This document shows, piece by piece, positions 1-8,874 of a stretch of 23,856 nucleotides of DNA. Origin of the DNA: Ascoidea tarda (nom. inval.). Its lineage: Eukaryota; Ascomycota; Saccharomycetes; Ascoideales; Ascoideaceae. Below the pieces are notes generated by a model. That model was not told the origin of the DNA, ran no database searches, and saw nothing but the letters and a program-made list of their open reading frames with translations. The position numbers and the translations under genes were made by a program. The stretch covers positions 1 through 23,856 of the forward strand of contig JAKTTS010000228.1 in assembly GCA_030560485.1 (NCBI GenBank), given 5' to 3'. Numbering within the stretch: position 1 is the stretch's first letter; every line of letters begins with the position of its first letter.

Positions 1-21
1 AACAACAACAACAACAACAAC

Positions 22-63
<42 letters not shown>
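1..63 (+). repeat. poly-Asn codon repeat (AAC)7(AAT)14
   Basis: Twenty-one uninterrupted Asn codons inside the MPS1 reading frame: a block of AAC followed by a block of AAT, with no mixing. It continues to the left edge, so its full length is unknown. It is a coding trinucleotide repeat and keeps the frame open into MPS1. Confidence 0.9.
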
Positions 64-68
<5 letters not shown>

Positions 69-1686
69 CAACAATAATAAAATACAGAATTATGATAAAT
101 CTCAAGATAACGATATACTAATGACCCCAATAAACAACATTAAACCCCATATCATTTATAACAATGATAACAGCCAATTTGATAATTCAACCGATAACAA
201 TATCAATAATATTATTAATAAAAATACAAATAATAATATCAATAAAAATCTTAACATTAATATTATTAAAAATAATAAAAAAATCAACGCTAAAATTAGC
301 ACTAACATCTTACTGGCAAAACTATCACAAACTCCTCCTTTAAATCAAATAAAATCTGTCAACTTCAAAACTTTTTCAAATCAAAAACTAAAAGAAAGAG
401 GTCCAATTTCACACTTAAAAACTCCTTTAAGATCCAATTTAAAATCTTCTTTACGATCTAATCTAAAATCTTCAAGCTCAATTCTAAATCCAACTAAAAT
501 TTCCCTTTCAAAATCTCAATCTCAATCGCAATCTCAAATTCAATCACAAACAGATCCTCAACTTCAACCCCAACCACAAGTGCATCTTCAACCTCAACTA
601 GAACCTCAATCCCAACCACAATTTTCAATTTCAAATCTTCAACAACAAGTCCACAATCAACAAGTCCACAATCAACTAAACTCTTCCTTGAGAGACACAA
701 TTGAAGTCAATAATAACTCTTATGAAATCATTGGAAAAATCGGTAAAGGAGGTTCATCAGTAGTCTATAAAGTCAAATCTCAAACAAAAAAAATTTATGC
801 TATAAAAAAAGTATTCTTTGATCAAGTCGATGAAACTGTCGTTAAAGGTTTTAAAGGTGAAATCGACTTGTTATTAAAATTAAGAAATCAAAATAGAGTT
901 GTAAAATTAATCGACTACTATTTGGATAAAGCTAATTTATACGTTGTAATGGAATGTGGTGAAATAGATTTAGCAAATGTTTTATCTCAAAGATCCTATG
1001 ATCCTTTAGATGTTGAATTTGTTAGATTTCACTCAAAGGAAGTCCTAAAATGTGTTGAAGCTGTTCATCTGGCAGGAATCGTTCACTCAGACTTAAAACC
1101 TGCAAATTTTTTATTTGTCAAAGGTAAACTAAAAATTATAGATTTTGGTATAGCCAATGCTGTTCCTGACTATACCGTAAACATCTACAGAGATAACCAA
1201 ATAGGCACTTTAAATTATATGGCACCTGAAGCCTTACTTGATGATAAAGTCTCTTCATCCACTCATAGCTCAACTTGGAAAGTTGGTAAGCCTTCAGATA
1301 TCTGGTCCTGTGGTTGCATAATTTATCAAATGATTTATGGGAAACCACCTTACGCTCATCTTACTGGCAGCAAAAGAGTACTTGCTATCATTAATCCTGA
1401 CGTTAAAATATCCTTTCCTGAAAAGGGACTTGGTGATGTTGCTGTTCCTAGAACTGCAATAGCAACAATAAAAGCTTGCTTTCATAGAAACCCTCAAGAT
1501 CGTTGGACTGCTACTCAATTATTAGATGGACCTTTTATAAAACCTACTGTTATAAATAAAGAGTTTGTTAAAGGTTTACTTAATAGTGCATTGGTTTATG
1601 GAGCCAAAAACAATAATATTAAAAAAGAAACCGTAGACATGTTGGCTGATGATGTTTGGGGGAAAATCCCAGAATTTAATTTTTAA
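1..1686 (+). CDS. MPS1: Mps1 dual-specificity protein kinase, 5' partial
   Basis: Kinase of the spindle assembly checkpoint and spindle-pole-body duplication; acts at kinetochores and SPBs. Numbering from the first in-frame ATG (nt 121): glycine loop GKGGSSVVY at about 208-216, lysine in YAIKK, catalytic HSDLKPAN with D324, DFG at about 342, APE at 368-370, and the Mps1-typical run IDFGIANAVPDYTVNIYRD. The kinase domain (about 201-475) is collinear with S. cerevisiae Mps1. The frame has no stop from nt 1 to 120 and begins in a poly-Asn run, so ATG 121 is probably internal and the true start lies left of the window; the S. cerevisiae protein is 764 aa. The visible N-terminal part is Asn-rich, then Ser/Gln/Pro-rich (about 130-190), with a tandem VHNQ duplication near 180-187. 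It carries two CTG codons (nt 313, 1069). It converges on ARP2. Confidence 0.93.
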
Positions 1687-2283
1687 AAATAAAAGGAAAT
1701 ATTCATCTCAATCTTTTTTTAATTCATACTATTTTTGTGTTTATTCATATTTTTGTTTATCACTTTTCATTAACTCATTATACTGGTATGGTATTGTAAA
1801 TTATAAAGTTTTTATTTCTTGATGCTCATTCTTGGTTATTTTTTTTATCTTATTTTTCCTATTTTCCATTGTTTATTTCTCTTTGTTTTTGATTATTATT
1901 TTTGTTCTTGTTTTTGGTTAATTTTTCATTTCTATCAAAACAGTTTTTCTTTCTTAAAATTTCTACTATATTTATTATTACGATAGTTTTTTTTTTGCAG
2001 ACATTATTTTATTTCTCAGCAAAACTAAATAGCATAAACCATTTACCACACTCTTTTTTTTGAAAACATTTTTTAATTTTGTTTTTCAACAACTACATCT
2101 TAATTTTTCAAAAATAAAAAAAAAACATATATATATATATGTATGTTTTAATTTACATATACAACTTAATAAAAAAAAGGGCTTTAGCAACATAATATTT
2201 TGGTGACTCTAAATATACATATATATATGTATACATAAAAATATGAACTTAATCATAGCAATATCCATGATAAATAACTATAA
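1687..2283. other. convergent 3' intergenic region, MPS1/ARP2
   Basis: No ORF or RNA gene seen. T-rich on the + strand to about 2000, then A/T alternations. It must hold the 3' ends of both genes; the ATATAT/GTATAC stretches at about 2137-2155 and 2214-2233 resemble the efficiency elements of yeast 3'-end formation, but no single site can be assigned. Confidence 0.6.
2214..2233. repeat. 20-bp perfect AT palindrome
   Basis: TATACATATATATATGTATA is its own reverse complement. It lies about 50 bp past the ARP2 stop codon. A similar alternating palindrome lies near 2137-2155. It may act in 3'-end formation of the convergent genes or be simple AT sequence. Confidence 0.6.
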
Positions 2284-3711
2284 CTATCTAGGACCAAATT
2301 TGGTTTGTAAAATCCTTGGGCCTTGCTCTTCCCATTCTTGTTTTGTTAACCACATATGTTCTTTATCTTGCATAATTTGAGCTAAAACAGCACCACCAAT
2401 AAAGACCATATGTTTTCTTCTTGGAGGATCTTCGATCCTTAGTTTAAATTTGGATAATCTTTCAGCATTTCCATTCAATACTCTAGTGAACCATAATTGT
2501 TTCAATTCTTTTTCTATTCTTGAAGGTAATCCAGGGTACATACTTGAACCACCAGAGAGAACAATAGATTTATACAAAGTGCTTCTAATATCAACGTCAC
2601 AGGATTGTATAGTGTTAAATAGAGCTTCACCAATACCTTGTTGTTCAACATCAATTAAATTTGGTTGGAAGAGACATTCTGGAGCCTCAAATCTTTCAGA
2701 ACCAATTTTGATTACTCTGCCATCAGGTAACTCATAGTTTTCAACTAAAACCGTTGTATCTTGAGCTAGTTTAGTATCAAAATCTAGATCATAAGAAATA
2801 TAACATAATTTTTCTTTTATTTGTCTAATGGTTTCAAAATCAGCTGTTCTATTGAATGCATAACCTCTTCTTAACAATAGATTTATCAAGTTTTTAGTTA
2901 CATCTCTACCTGCTATGTCTATTCTTTTTGTTTGATGATTTAAGACTACAGAATCATAAACAGGAACAATATGAGTTACACCATCACCAGAGTCTACTAC
3001 AACACCAGAGGATAGACCTTGAGCATATAAGGCTAATACGGCTTGGATTGCCACGTAGACCCCAGAAAATTGATAATTTTCCAACATTATTTCACACATT
3101 CTTTCTCTATTTCTTAAAGGGTTCATGGGAGGTTCAGTTAAGAGAACTTTTTTGCCATGTGGATCAATTTGCATTTTTTCATAAAAGGAATAATCCCAAA
3201 GATGCTGCATATCTTCCCAATTTTTTATGATACCATTTTCCATTGGATAAGAGATTTGTAAAATTGAACGAATCTTTTGAGCTTCATAACCGCACATTAT
3301 ATCTTTTAAGTTTATATCTTTTAAATCTTGTAATAGAGCCAAAGAAGAGTTTGATTCTTCGGCTCTAAGAATTGGTCTTCCAACAATTGAAGGAAAAGTA
3401 TGTTCAGGAAAATTGGTTCCGGAATAACCAATTTTAACGAAACCAGTACCTTGATCGAGAACTATTGTAAAAAGCAAAAAAAATAGAAAATGTCAGTAAT
3501 TTCGATCTTTAATTGAAGTGTTTCATTTTTATGTTCGCTGTGATTTTCACTATCAACCTAAATTTCGCCTCGATATTGCAAAAAAAAAGGGCATTTTCTG
3601 TTCTTTCAACTAGTACTAGAAATCCCAAATCACTGTCTAAATGATCCGCTGGTGACACGATGAGAGTGACACTGCTGGTGTAAAACACTTACCAATTGGT
3701 ATGTCTGCCAT
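2284..3711 (-). CDS. ARP2: Actin-related protein 2, Arp2/3 complex subunit; two exons 3711..3693 and 3461..2284
   Basis: ATP-binding core subunit of the Arp2/3 complex, which nucleates branched actin at cortical patches. Near-continuous match to S. cerevisiae Arp2: [12 protein letters not shown] (phosphate loop 1), [35 protein letters not shown] (loop 2), [57 protein letters not shown] and the C-terminal TKFGPR. The unspliced frame would start with MLFT, but that is intron sequence. A 19-nt exon reads MADIPI plus one G, is followed by GTAAGT, and joins in phase to TT CTC GAT, giving MADIPIVLDQG; S. cerevisiae Arp2 starts MDPHNPIVLDQG. The spliced product is 398 aa. I see no CTG codon. Its promoter is shared with LAP2. 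Confidence 0.95.
3462..3692 (-). other. ARP2 spliceosomal intron, 231 nt
   Basis: On the minus strand: donor GTAAGT at 3692-3687, branch sequence TACTGAC at 3498-3492, and acceptor TTTTTACAATAG ending at 3462, about 30 nt after the branch. Splicing restores the conserved Arp2 N terminus in frame. As I recall, S. cerevisiae ARP2 also has an intron next to its start. Confidence 0.88.
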
Positions 3712-4351
3712 TACAAAGTGATTATGTGCAAGATTGAATAATAAAACCAAACAATAGGCGATTTAGAAACCAAAAACACAGCAACGATGGAGTTGATACC
3801 AACTGTTTTGGACATTTCATCATAAAGAGCTGGAAATCTGAAATATAATCAAAGTTTAAACGTGCCCCTAATTACGCCAAACCGGAAGTGCCGTGTGTCA
3901 CATGTAAAAATACGGGATTTCCCTGTTTGTTTTGTGATAAGGTCAGTGCTGACAAAGAAATTCGTTCAAACCGTTTGAGTCATCCATTGCTTGGCCCCGT
4001 CGCGCTGGTTCCGTTTGCGAGTTTCGTGTATCCATACGGCTGGTTGTGTCCGTCGAGATGCTTCCGTTGGCACCTGAACTGACTAGACTTATTGGTATCC
4101 CACCTTCTTGTGTTCCAGCTGGATGAGCTGCTTCTGGTGTTTCTGGTGTTTCTAGTGCTCTGTTGTTGGATCCGCCGGCGTTTTTCGCTGACTATGGCCA
4201 TTTCAAAGCGACAGGATGGCAGGAGGTCAGAAGCTGGTGTTTATGTTAATCTGAAGACGGGTATATAAAGGCTAATCTTGGATTGCACTTAATCTGTTGC
4301 TTGTTTTTGCCTTTAGATTCACTTTGATTATCAGAAATTGACTAGATTTCA
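3712..4351. promoter_or_regulatory. GC-rich divergent promoter, ARP2/LAP2
   Basis: A 640-bp gap between the corrected ARP2 start and the LAP2 start. The part at about 3870-4240 is strikingly GC- and CpG-rich for this window (line 4021-4080 is 32/60 GC). It contains a short tandem run of TTTCTGGTG near 4130-4155. The short open frames here (3888-4082 on +, 3980-4201 on -) have no recognisable protein character. Confidence 0.75.
4262..4269 (+). promoter_or_regulatory. TATA box of LAP2
   Basis: TATATAAA at the AT side of the GC-rich promoter, 83 nt before the LAP2 ATG. This is a usual yeast distance, with an A/T-rich leader after it. Confidence 0.7.
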
Positions 4352-6538
4352 ATGAAAACATCTCTTTTTGGATTGAATTTATTGAACAACTCAAAACTAT
4401 TTTCAAAGAGATTTCGTTTATCTATTCTCCGATTTGGAAATCTTAACAAATACTCTTCAAAATCCCTTTTACTCAACTCAACCAATTTTAAACCCTCGCT
4501 TCATAAATCAATTTCCTCATTCAACCAGTACAATTTAATAAAAAGACAAATGATTTCTATTTTAAATGCTTCAAAATCGTTCAGATTGCCTGAAGTCATT
4601 GAAAACCATCGTCCAACTTCTTCTCCAGAGTTTGACCCTTCAACTAATTCAAATTACTTGAATTTTAATGTATTTGAAACTAGTTTGGATATAGCAATCC
4701 TATTTGATCAAAAAATCGTTAAAGGTGATGTAACTTATATATTATCTTCAAACACAAGTACTGTCAATCAAATTATTCTTGACACTTCTTTTTTGAAAAT
4801 CAATGGTGTCTCAATTAACGACCAGGACTTAGGTTCCAACGATTATTTTCTTAAGCAGAGATCTGAACCATTAGGCTCTCCGTTAATTATAAATAACATT
4901 GATAAAGCAAATTTCATTGAAGACAACGAAATCACTTTAAAGATCTCTTTTGAAACCACCAAAGACTGCACTGCTTTACAGTTTTTAGATCCAAAGAACA
5001 CTGATGGCAAAGACTACCCTTACTTGTTCTCTCAATCTGAAGCTATTCATTCAAGATCGATTTTCCCTTGTTTTGATACTCCTTCAATCAAAACTCCATA
5101 CAAGATCAAAGTCACCTCTCCATTACCAACTTTAACTTCAGCATTAGTCGATAATACAATTCACGAAACAGAGAAAACAGAAAACACTTATTATTTTTAT
5201 CAGCCAATTCCAATTCCTGCCTATCTTTTCGCCATTGTTAGTGGTAACGTTGTTGGCAAAAAAATTGGCGAAAGATCAACCATATACTCTGAGCCAATTA
5301 AAATCGATGAATGCGCTAACGAATTTAAAGATAACATTATGGAAAATTTTATCAGAACTATTGAAAAAATCGTCTTTGATTATAAATGGACAAATTACGA
5401 TTTTGTAATTTGTCCAATCGCATTTCCATATGGAGGAATGGAAAATCCTCAATTAACATTAGCAAATTCAACCATTATTTCTGGTGATGGTGAAAATATC
5501 GACGTCATCGCTCATGAATTGGCTCATTCATATTCCGGTAATTTAGTAACAAATTGCTCTTGGGAGCATTTTTGGTTAAATGAAGGTTGGACTGTTTATC
5601 TCGAAAGAAGAATTATCGGTGCAATTCATGGTGAGGCCTCGAGACATTTCAGTGCTATTATTGGCTGGAGTGATTTGGAAACCTCAATCAAAGCAATGGA
5701 AAACAAAAACCAATTGCATTTTTCAAAATTAATTCAAAATTTGAAAAACAATAAAGATCCCGATGATGCTTTTAGTACTGTTCCTTATGAAAAGGGTTTC
5801 AATTTGTTGTTTTATTTAGAAAACTTACTAGGAGGTGTTGAAAATTTTGATCCATTTATCAAATATTATTTTAATAAATTCAATGAAAAATCATTAGATA
5901 CCTACCAATTTATTGATACGTTATATGAATTTTTCAACACAAGGAAATATCATGACTTGTTAAATTCAATTGATTGGGAAACTTGGTTATATAAAGAAGG
6001 TTTACCTCCAAAACCCAAATTCGATACATCGTTAGTCAATAAATGTTACGATTTATCAGACAAATGGATTAAATTTATTTTAGATAATAATAAAACCAAC
6101 AAAATTTTAAAATTTGATGACTTCTATAAAAAATTTAATATTAATGATGTTGAAGAATTTTCGTCAAATCAAAATGTTGTCTTTTTAGATACTTTGACTG
6201 GATTTAATGAAAAAATCGATAAATTTCAATGGTCAAATACTTTAAATGGACAAATAGCATTGAAAGCAATGAAAAAAATTTATAGTAACTATGAGAAATC
6301 GGGTAATGCAGAAGTTATATTTAGATGGTATAGATTGTTACTAACAGGCAGAATCAAAGAGGATTATCAAACTTTTGCAGACTGGTTAGGAACCGTTGGT
6401 AGAATGAAATTTGTTAGACCAGGATACATTTTATTAAAAGAATGTAATGAACAATTAGCAGTTGAAACTTTTGAAAAATTTAAAAATAATTATCATCCAA
6501 TTTGTGTTGCACTTGTTAAAAAGGATTTAGGTATTTAA
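4352..6538 (+). CDS. LAP2: Leukotriene A4 hydrolase/aminopeptidase (M1 family)
   Basis: Zinc metalloenzyme with leucyl-aminopeptidase and epoxide hydrolase activity, as in S. cerevisiae Lap2. The exopeptidase motif GGMEN is at residues 361-365. The zinc site HELAH at 388-392 is followed after 18 residues by E411 (HEXXH-X18-E, within NEGWTVYLERR). The proton-donor tyrosine is in STVPYEKGFN (Y479). The C-terminal helical domain ends DWLGTVGRMKFVRPGY ... HPICVALVKKDLGI, as in the yeast enzyme. At 728 aa it is longer than S. cerevisiae Lap2 (671 aa). The first 66 residues are rich in Ser, Lys, Arg and Asn with no acidic residue, like a mitochondrial presequence, and a second in-frame ATG (nt 4550, M67) would give a cytosolic form. 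No CTG codon seen. Confidence 0.95.
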   Translation: MKTSLFGLNLLNNSKLFSKRFRLSILRFGNLNKYSSKSLLLNSTNFKPSLHKSISSFNQYNLIKRQMISILNASKSFRLPEVIENHRPTSSPEFDPSTNSNYLNFNVFETSLDIAILFDQKIVKGDVTYILSSNTSTVNQIILDTSFLKINGVSINDQDLGSNDYFLKQRSEPLGSPLIINNIDKANFIEDNEITLKISFETTKDCTALQFLDPKNTDGKDYPYLFSQSEAIHSRSIFPCFDTPSIKTPYKIKVTSPLPTLTSALVDNTIHETEKTENTYYFYQPIPIPAYLFAIVSGNVVGKKIGERSTIYSEPIKIDECANEFKDNIMENFIRTIEKIVFDYKWTNYDFVICPIAFPYGGMENPQLTLANSTIISGDGENIDVIAHELAHSYSGNLVTNCSWEHFWLNEGWTVYLERRIIGAIHGEASRHFSAIIGWSDLETSIKAMENKNQLHFSKLIQNLKNNKDPDDAFSTVPYEKGFNLLFYLENLLGGVENFDPFIKYYFNKFNEKSLDTYQFIDTLYEFFNTRKYHDLLNSIDWETWLYKEGLPPKPKFDTSLVNKCYDLSDKWIKFILDNNKTNKILKFDDFYKKFNINDVEEFSSNQNVVFLDTLTGFNEKIDKFQWSNTLNGQIALKAMKKIYSNYEKSGNAEVIFRWYRLLLTGRIKEDYQTFADWLGTVGRMKFVRPGYILLKECNEQLAVETFEKFKNNYHPICVALVKKDLGI

Positions 6539-6684
6539 GGCATTGATATCATGGGTCATGATTATAATAAGACGAAATTAATTACATGTAATTTTTTTTT
6601 ACTTTTTTTACGGTTGACGATATTTTAAACAACTCTGATGAAACTATTATATTTAAGTTAAATACATTAAAATAATTCGATAAA

Positions 6685-7033
6685 TATATATAATATAAAA
6701 TATACAATATACAACATATAATATAAAATATACAATATACAACATATAATATAAAATATACAATATACAACATATAATATAAAATATACAATATACAACA
6801 TATAATATAAAATATACAATATACAACATATAATATAAAATATACAATATACAACATATAATATAAAATATACAATATACAACATATAATATAAAATATA
6901 CAATATACAACATATAATATAAAATATACAATATACAACATATAATATAAAATATACAATATACAACATATAATATAAAATATACAATATACAACATATA
7001 ATATAAAATATACAATATACAACATATAATATA
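6685..7033. repeat. 28-bp minisatellite, about 12.5 copies, 11 of them perfect
   Basis: Unit AACATATAATATAAAATATA + CAATATAC. Eleven identical copies run from 6713 to 7020, preceded by a copy with two mismatches (6685-6712) and followed by a 13-bp partial copy. The array fills the convergent gap between LAP2 and the GST gene. The minus strand of the unit contains no stop triplet and 28 is not a multiple of 3, so all three minus frames stay open and read a 28-residue Tyr/Ile/Cys-rich period; I treat these frames as artefacts. The lack of drift between copies points to recent expansion or strong homogenisation. Confidence 0.95.
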
Positions 7034-7115
7034 ATATAATATAATACAATACATAATGATAATATGCGAGTAATTACAAGTTAAAAGTATCGTGTATTTC
7101 ATTATATGATATAAA

Positions 7116-7826
7116 TTATGAAATACGCATACCCCTTTGAACTGCAGGTATTGTATTTATACTATTTAACCAATTATTTAAATGAGGATAACTTTGCAAG
7201 TCAATATTTATACAAAAGCATTCATAAATCCAGGGAAAATGAATTAAATCAGCTACCGATAAATGGTTGCCAACCAAATAACCTGAGTTATTTTTAATTA
7301 ATTGATTTTCTAAAATTTGGTAATAATTTTTAATTTCTTTATCATAATCTTTTAAAATTTGATCATATTGTTTAGTGTTTAGAATTTTACCAGGAGGTAA
7401 GTAAAATTTAAAGTGGCAAATCTGACCTTGAATTGGACCAATGTTAGCCATTTGAAAAAAAATCCACTGTAACATTTCATTATAATTTTTTGAACCGTAT
7501 TCAAAAGTAAATTTATTTGTTTTATCAAATATGTCAACTAAAAACAACATAATAGAAGCGCTTTCCATTATTGAGAATTTTTTGCCCTTTGAATTAGCAT
7601 AGCTTAACACCGGAATTCTGCCGTTGGGATTTAGTTTGATGAACCAGTCTTCTTTTTGCTCCTTTTGAGACAAGCTTATTGATCTGACATGGTATTTTAT
7701 TTTTAGTAGTTCAAGTAAAATGGAAACCTTTTGACCATTGGGAGTAGCAGCAGTGTATAACTTGATGTATGGCGCATTTAATTCAGAAAAAATTGGATCG
7801 GGATCACCTTCATCAACTAAAACCAT
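7116..7826 (-). CDS. Ure2-type glutathione S-transferase family protein
   Basis: 236 aa. N-terminal thioredoxin-fold: IKLYTAATPNGQKVSILLELL (residues 21-41) matches the APNGFKV region of Ure2 and GstA-like fungal GSTs. KLNPNGRIPVL (64-74) holds the cis-proline loop, and SIMESASIM (85-93) the Glu-Ser that contacts glutathione. The C-terminal all-alpha domain includes GYLVGNHLSVADLIHFPWIYE, the usual GST N-capping segment. The frame stays open upstream to about 8000 but has no earlier ATG, so I take ATG 7826, with AAA before it. That gives a typical GST length without the Asn-rich prion domain of S. cerevisiae Ure2. It could be a detoxifying GST or a nitrogen regulator; the sequence does not decide. 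Confidence 0.85.
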   Translation of the reverse strand: MVLVDEGDPDPIFSELNAPYIKLYTAATPNGQKVSILLELLKIKYHVRSISLSQKEQKEDWFIKLNPNGRIPVLSYANSKGKKFSIMESASIMLFLVDIFDKTNKFTFEYGSKNYNEMLQWIFFQMANIGPIQGQICHFKFYLPPGKILNTKQYDQILKDYDKEIKNYYQILENQLIKNNSGYLVGNHLSVADLIHFPWIYECFCINIDLQSYPHLNNWLNSINTIPAVQRGMRIS

Positions 7827-8874
7827 TTTGGATAATGGAACTGGTGAAGGATAGTTGCTTGAAAGATTTTTCTGGTGGTTGGATATAATAAAAAGATAAT
7901 GACCGAATCCAGATGTGTGGATTGTACGTGAATATGCTGGGTTTGCCTGGCTTGGCGTGGGTATGCATGATTTGCCTAATTTAGTTGGGTCCCAAAACAA
8001 CAGAGGACATAAAAGTGAGGATTTTATTTTACAGTGTTCTATTTATATTTTTGGTAGCAAAATGGAAAAAGGGAAACTCAGAAAGAAAAAAAAGCCCCAG
8101 AGAACCATTGCTCACTGTTGTCTAATAGCTTGATATCCGAAATGTTAATAAGGTTCCAACAATCGAACTTCTGTGTTTCACAAATCTTAAACCCAATCGA
8201 TAACAGTTGTCAGAATAGTATAAGCTAAAGTATTGTTGGAGTTGAGCTATCATCATTTATTTCCTATTTAAAGACATCGGGATAGACTAAGATAGCTGGA
8301 AGTGGATAAATTATTAAAAAAAAATTTAGAAGATAGTGAGAAAGAATTTTTGCATTTTGTTTAACATTGACCAGAAGAAGAAAAGATCAAAAGATTTGTA
8401 GTTCAATGCCTTTAATCAAAAATTCATAGAAAGAAAGTAAAAAATTTGTGATTCCAATTAAGAGAACTTTGTTTTAGTGGAAAGTAAGTTGATACCCCCA
8501 AAAAAACATAAATTGATATGAATCTTTTTGTGCTGAATACGATAGAGTAGAGATTTCAAACATGGTTGAAAGAGCTGTATCGTCGTTTGCTCGTAGTTAT
8601 GTACATCCCCAAATGCTAAATGCTAATCCAAAACTTGGAGAGACTGGAGCAAGGCCAAAAGATAAGTTAGTAGCAAAAATAAAAGAACTGAAGTTTTTTG
8701 CTGCTCAGAAAATTTTGTGGTGTGGACTGTTTTCGGGTAACATTTGAAGCGTGCTCTTCCAGATTAAAGGGATGTTCTGATAAGAGGGTCGAAGCGTTAT
8801 CTGAGGACATTCTGGACCGGTGTCAAAAGAAACGCTATTTGGTGAAGCTGAAGCTGGGGTATCTCCTTCACGAG
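7827..8874. other. GST upstream region and moderately GC-rich patch; no secure gene
   Basis: 7827-8150 is the presumed GST promoter and leader, with a TATTATA-like run on the minus strand near 7885-7893. At 8155-8163 and 8232-8240 lie inverted 9-mers, TCCAACAAT and ATTGTTGGA. At 8484 there is a GTAAGT. From about 8560 to 8900 composition rises to about 43-47% GC; an open frame at 8562-8747 uses CTG twice and resembles nothing I know. A CGGGTAA (Reb1-like) lies at 8734-8740. Confidence 0.4.

Noticed and set aside
3888-4082. Cys-rich frame with two CxxC pairs (PCVTCKNTGFPCLFCDK)
   Set aside because: No ATG start (begins with GTG), lies in the divergent ARP2/LAP2 promoter, and the rest of the frame has no protein character.
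6582-7102. Long hydrophobic open frames on the minus strand (106-155 codons)
   Set aside because: Products of the 28-bp minisatellite; the same peptide period appears in all three frames.
7827-8000. N-terminal extension of the GST (58 codons, starting FWDPTKLG)
   Set aside because: Would need a TTG start; the first ATG is 7826, which gives a normal GST length.
8233-8262. TGTTGGAGTTGAGCTATCATCA, resembling the start of a Ty1/Ty2 LTR, with CCAACA at 8156-8161
   Set aside because: No matching LTR end, flanking duplication or internal region could be found; the two ends are in the wrong order for one LTR. Chance similarity is likely.
8734-8740. CGGGTAA, a Reb1-type site
   Set aside because: A single 7-mer with no gene start suitably placed; not enough to call a regulatory site.
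8562-8747. 61-codon frame beginning MVERAVSSFARS
   Set aside because: Starts with ATG in a GC-richer patch but uses CTG twice and resembles no known protein; may be part of an unrecognised spliced transcript, so only noted.
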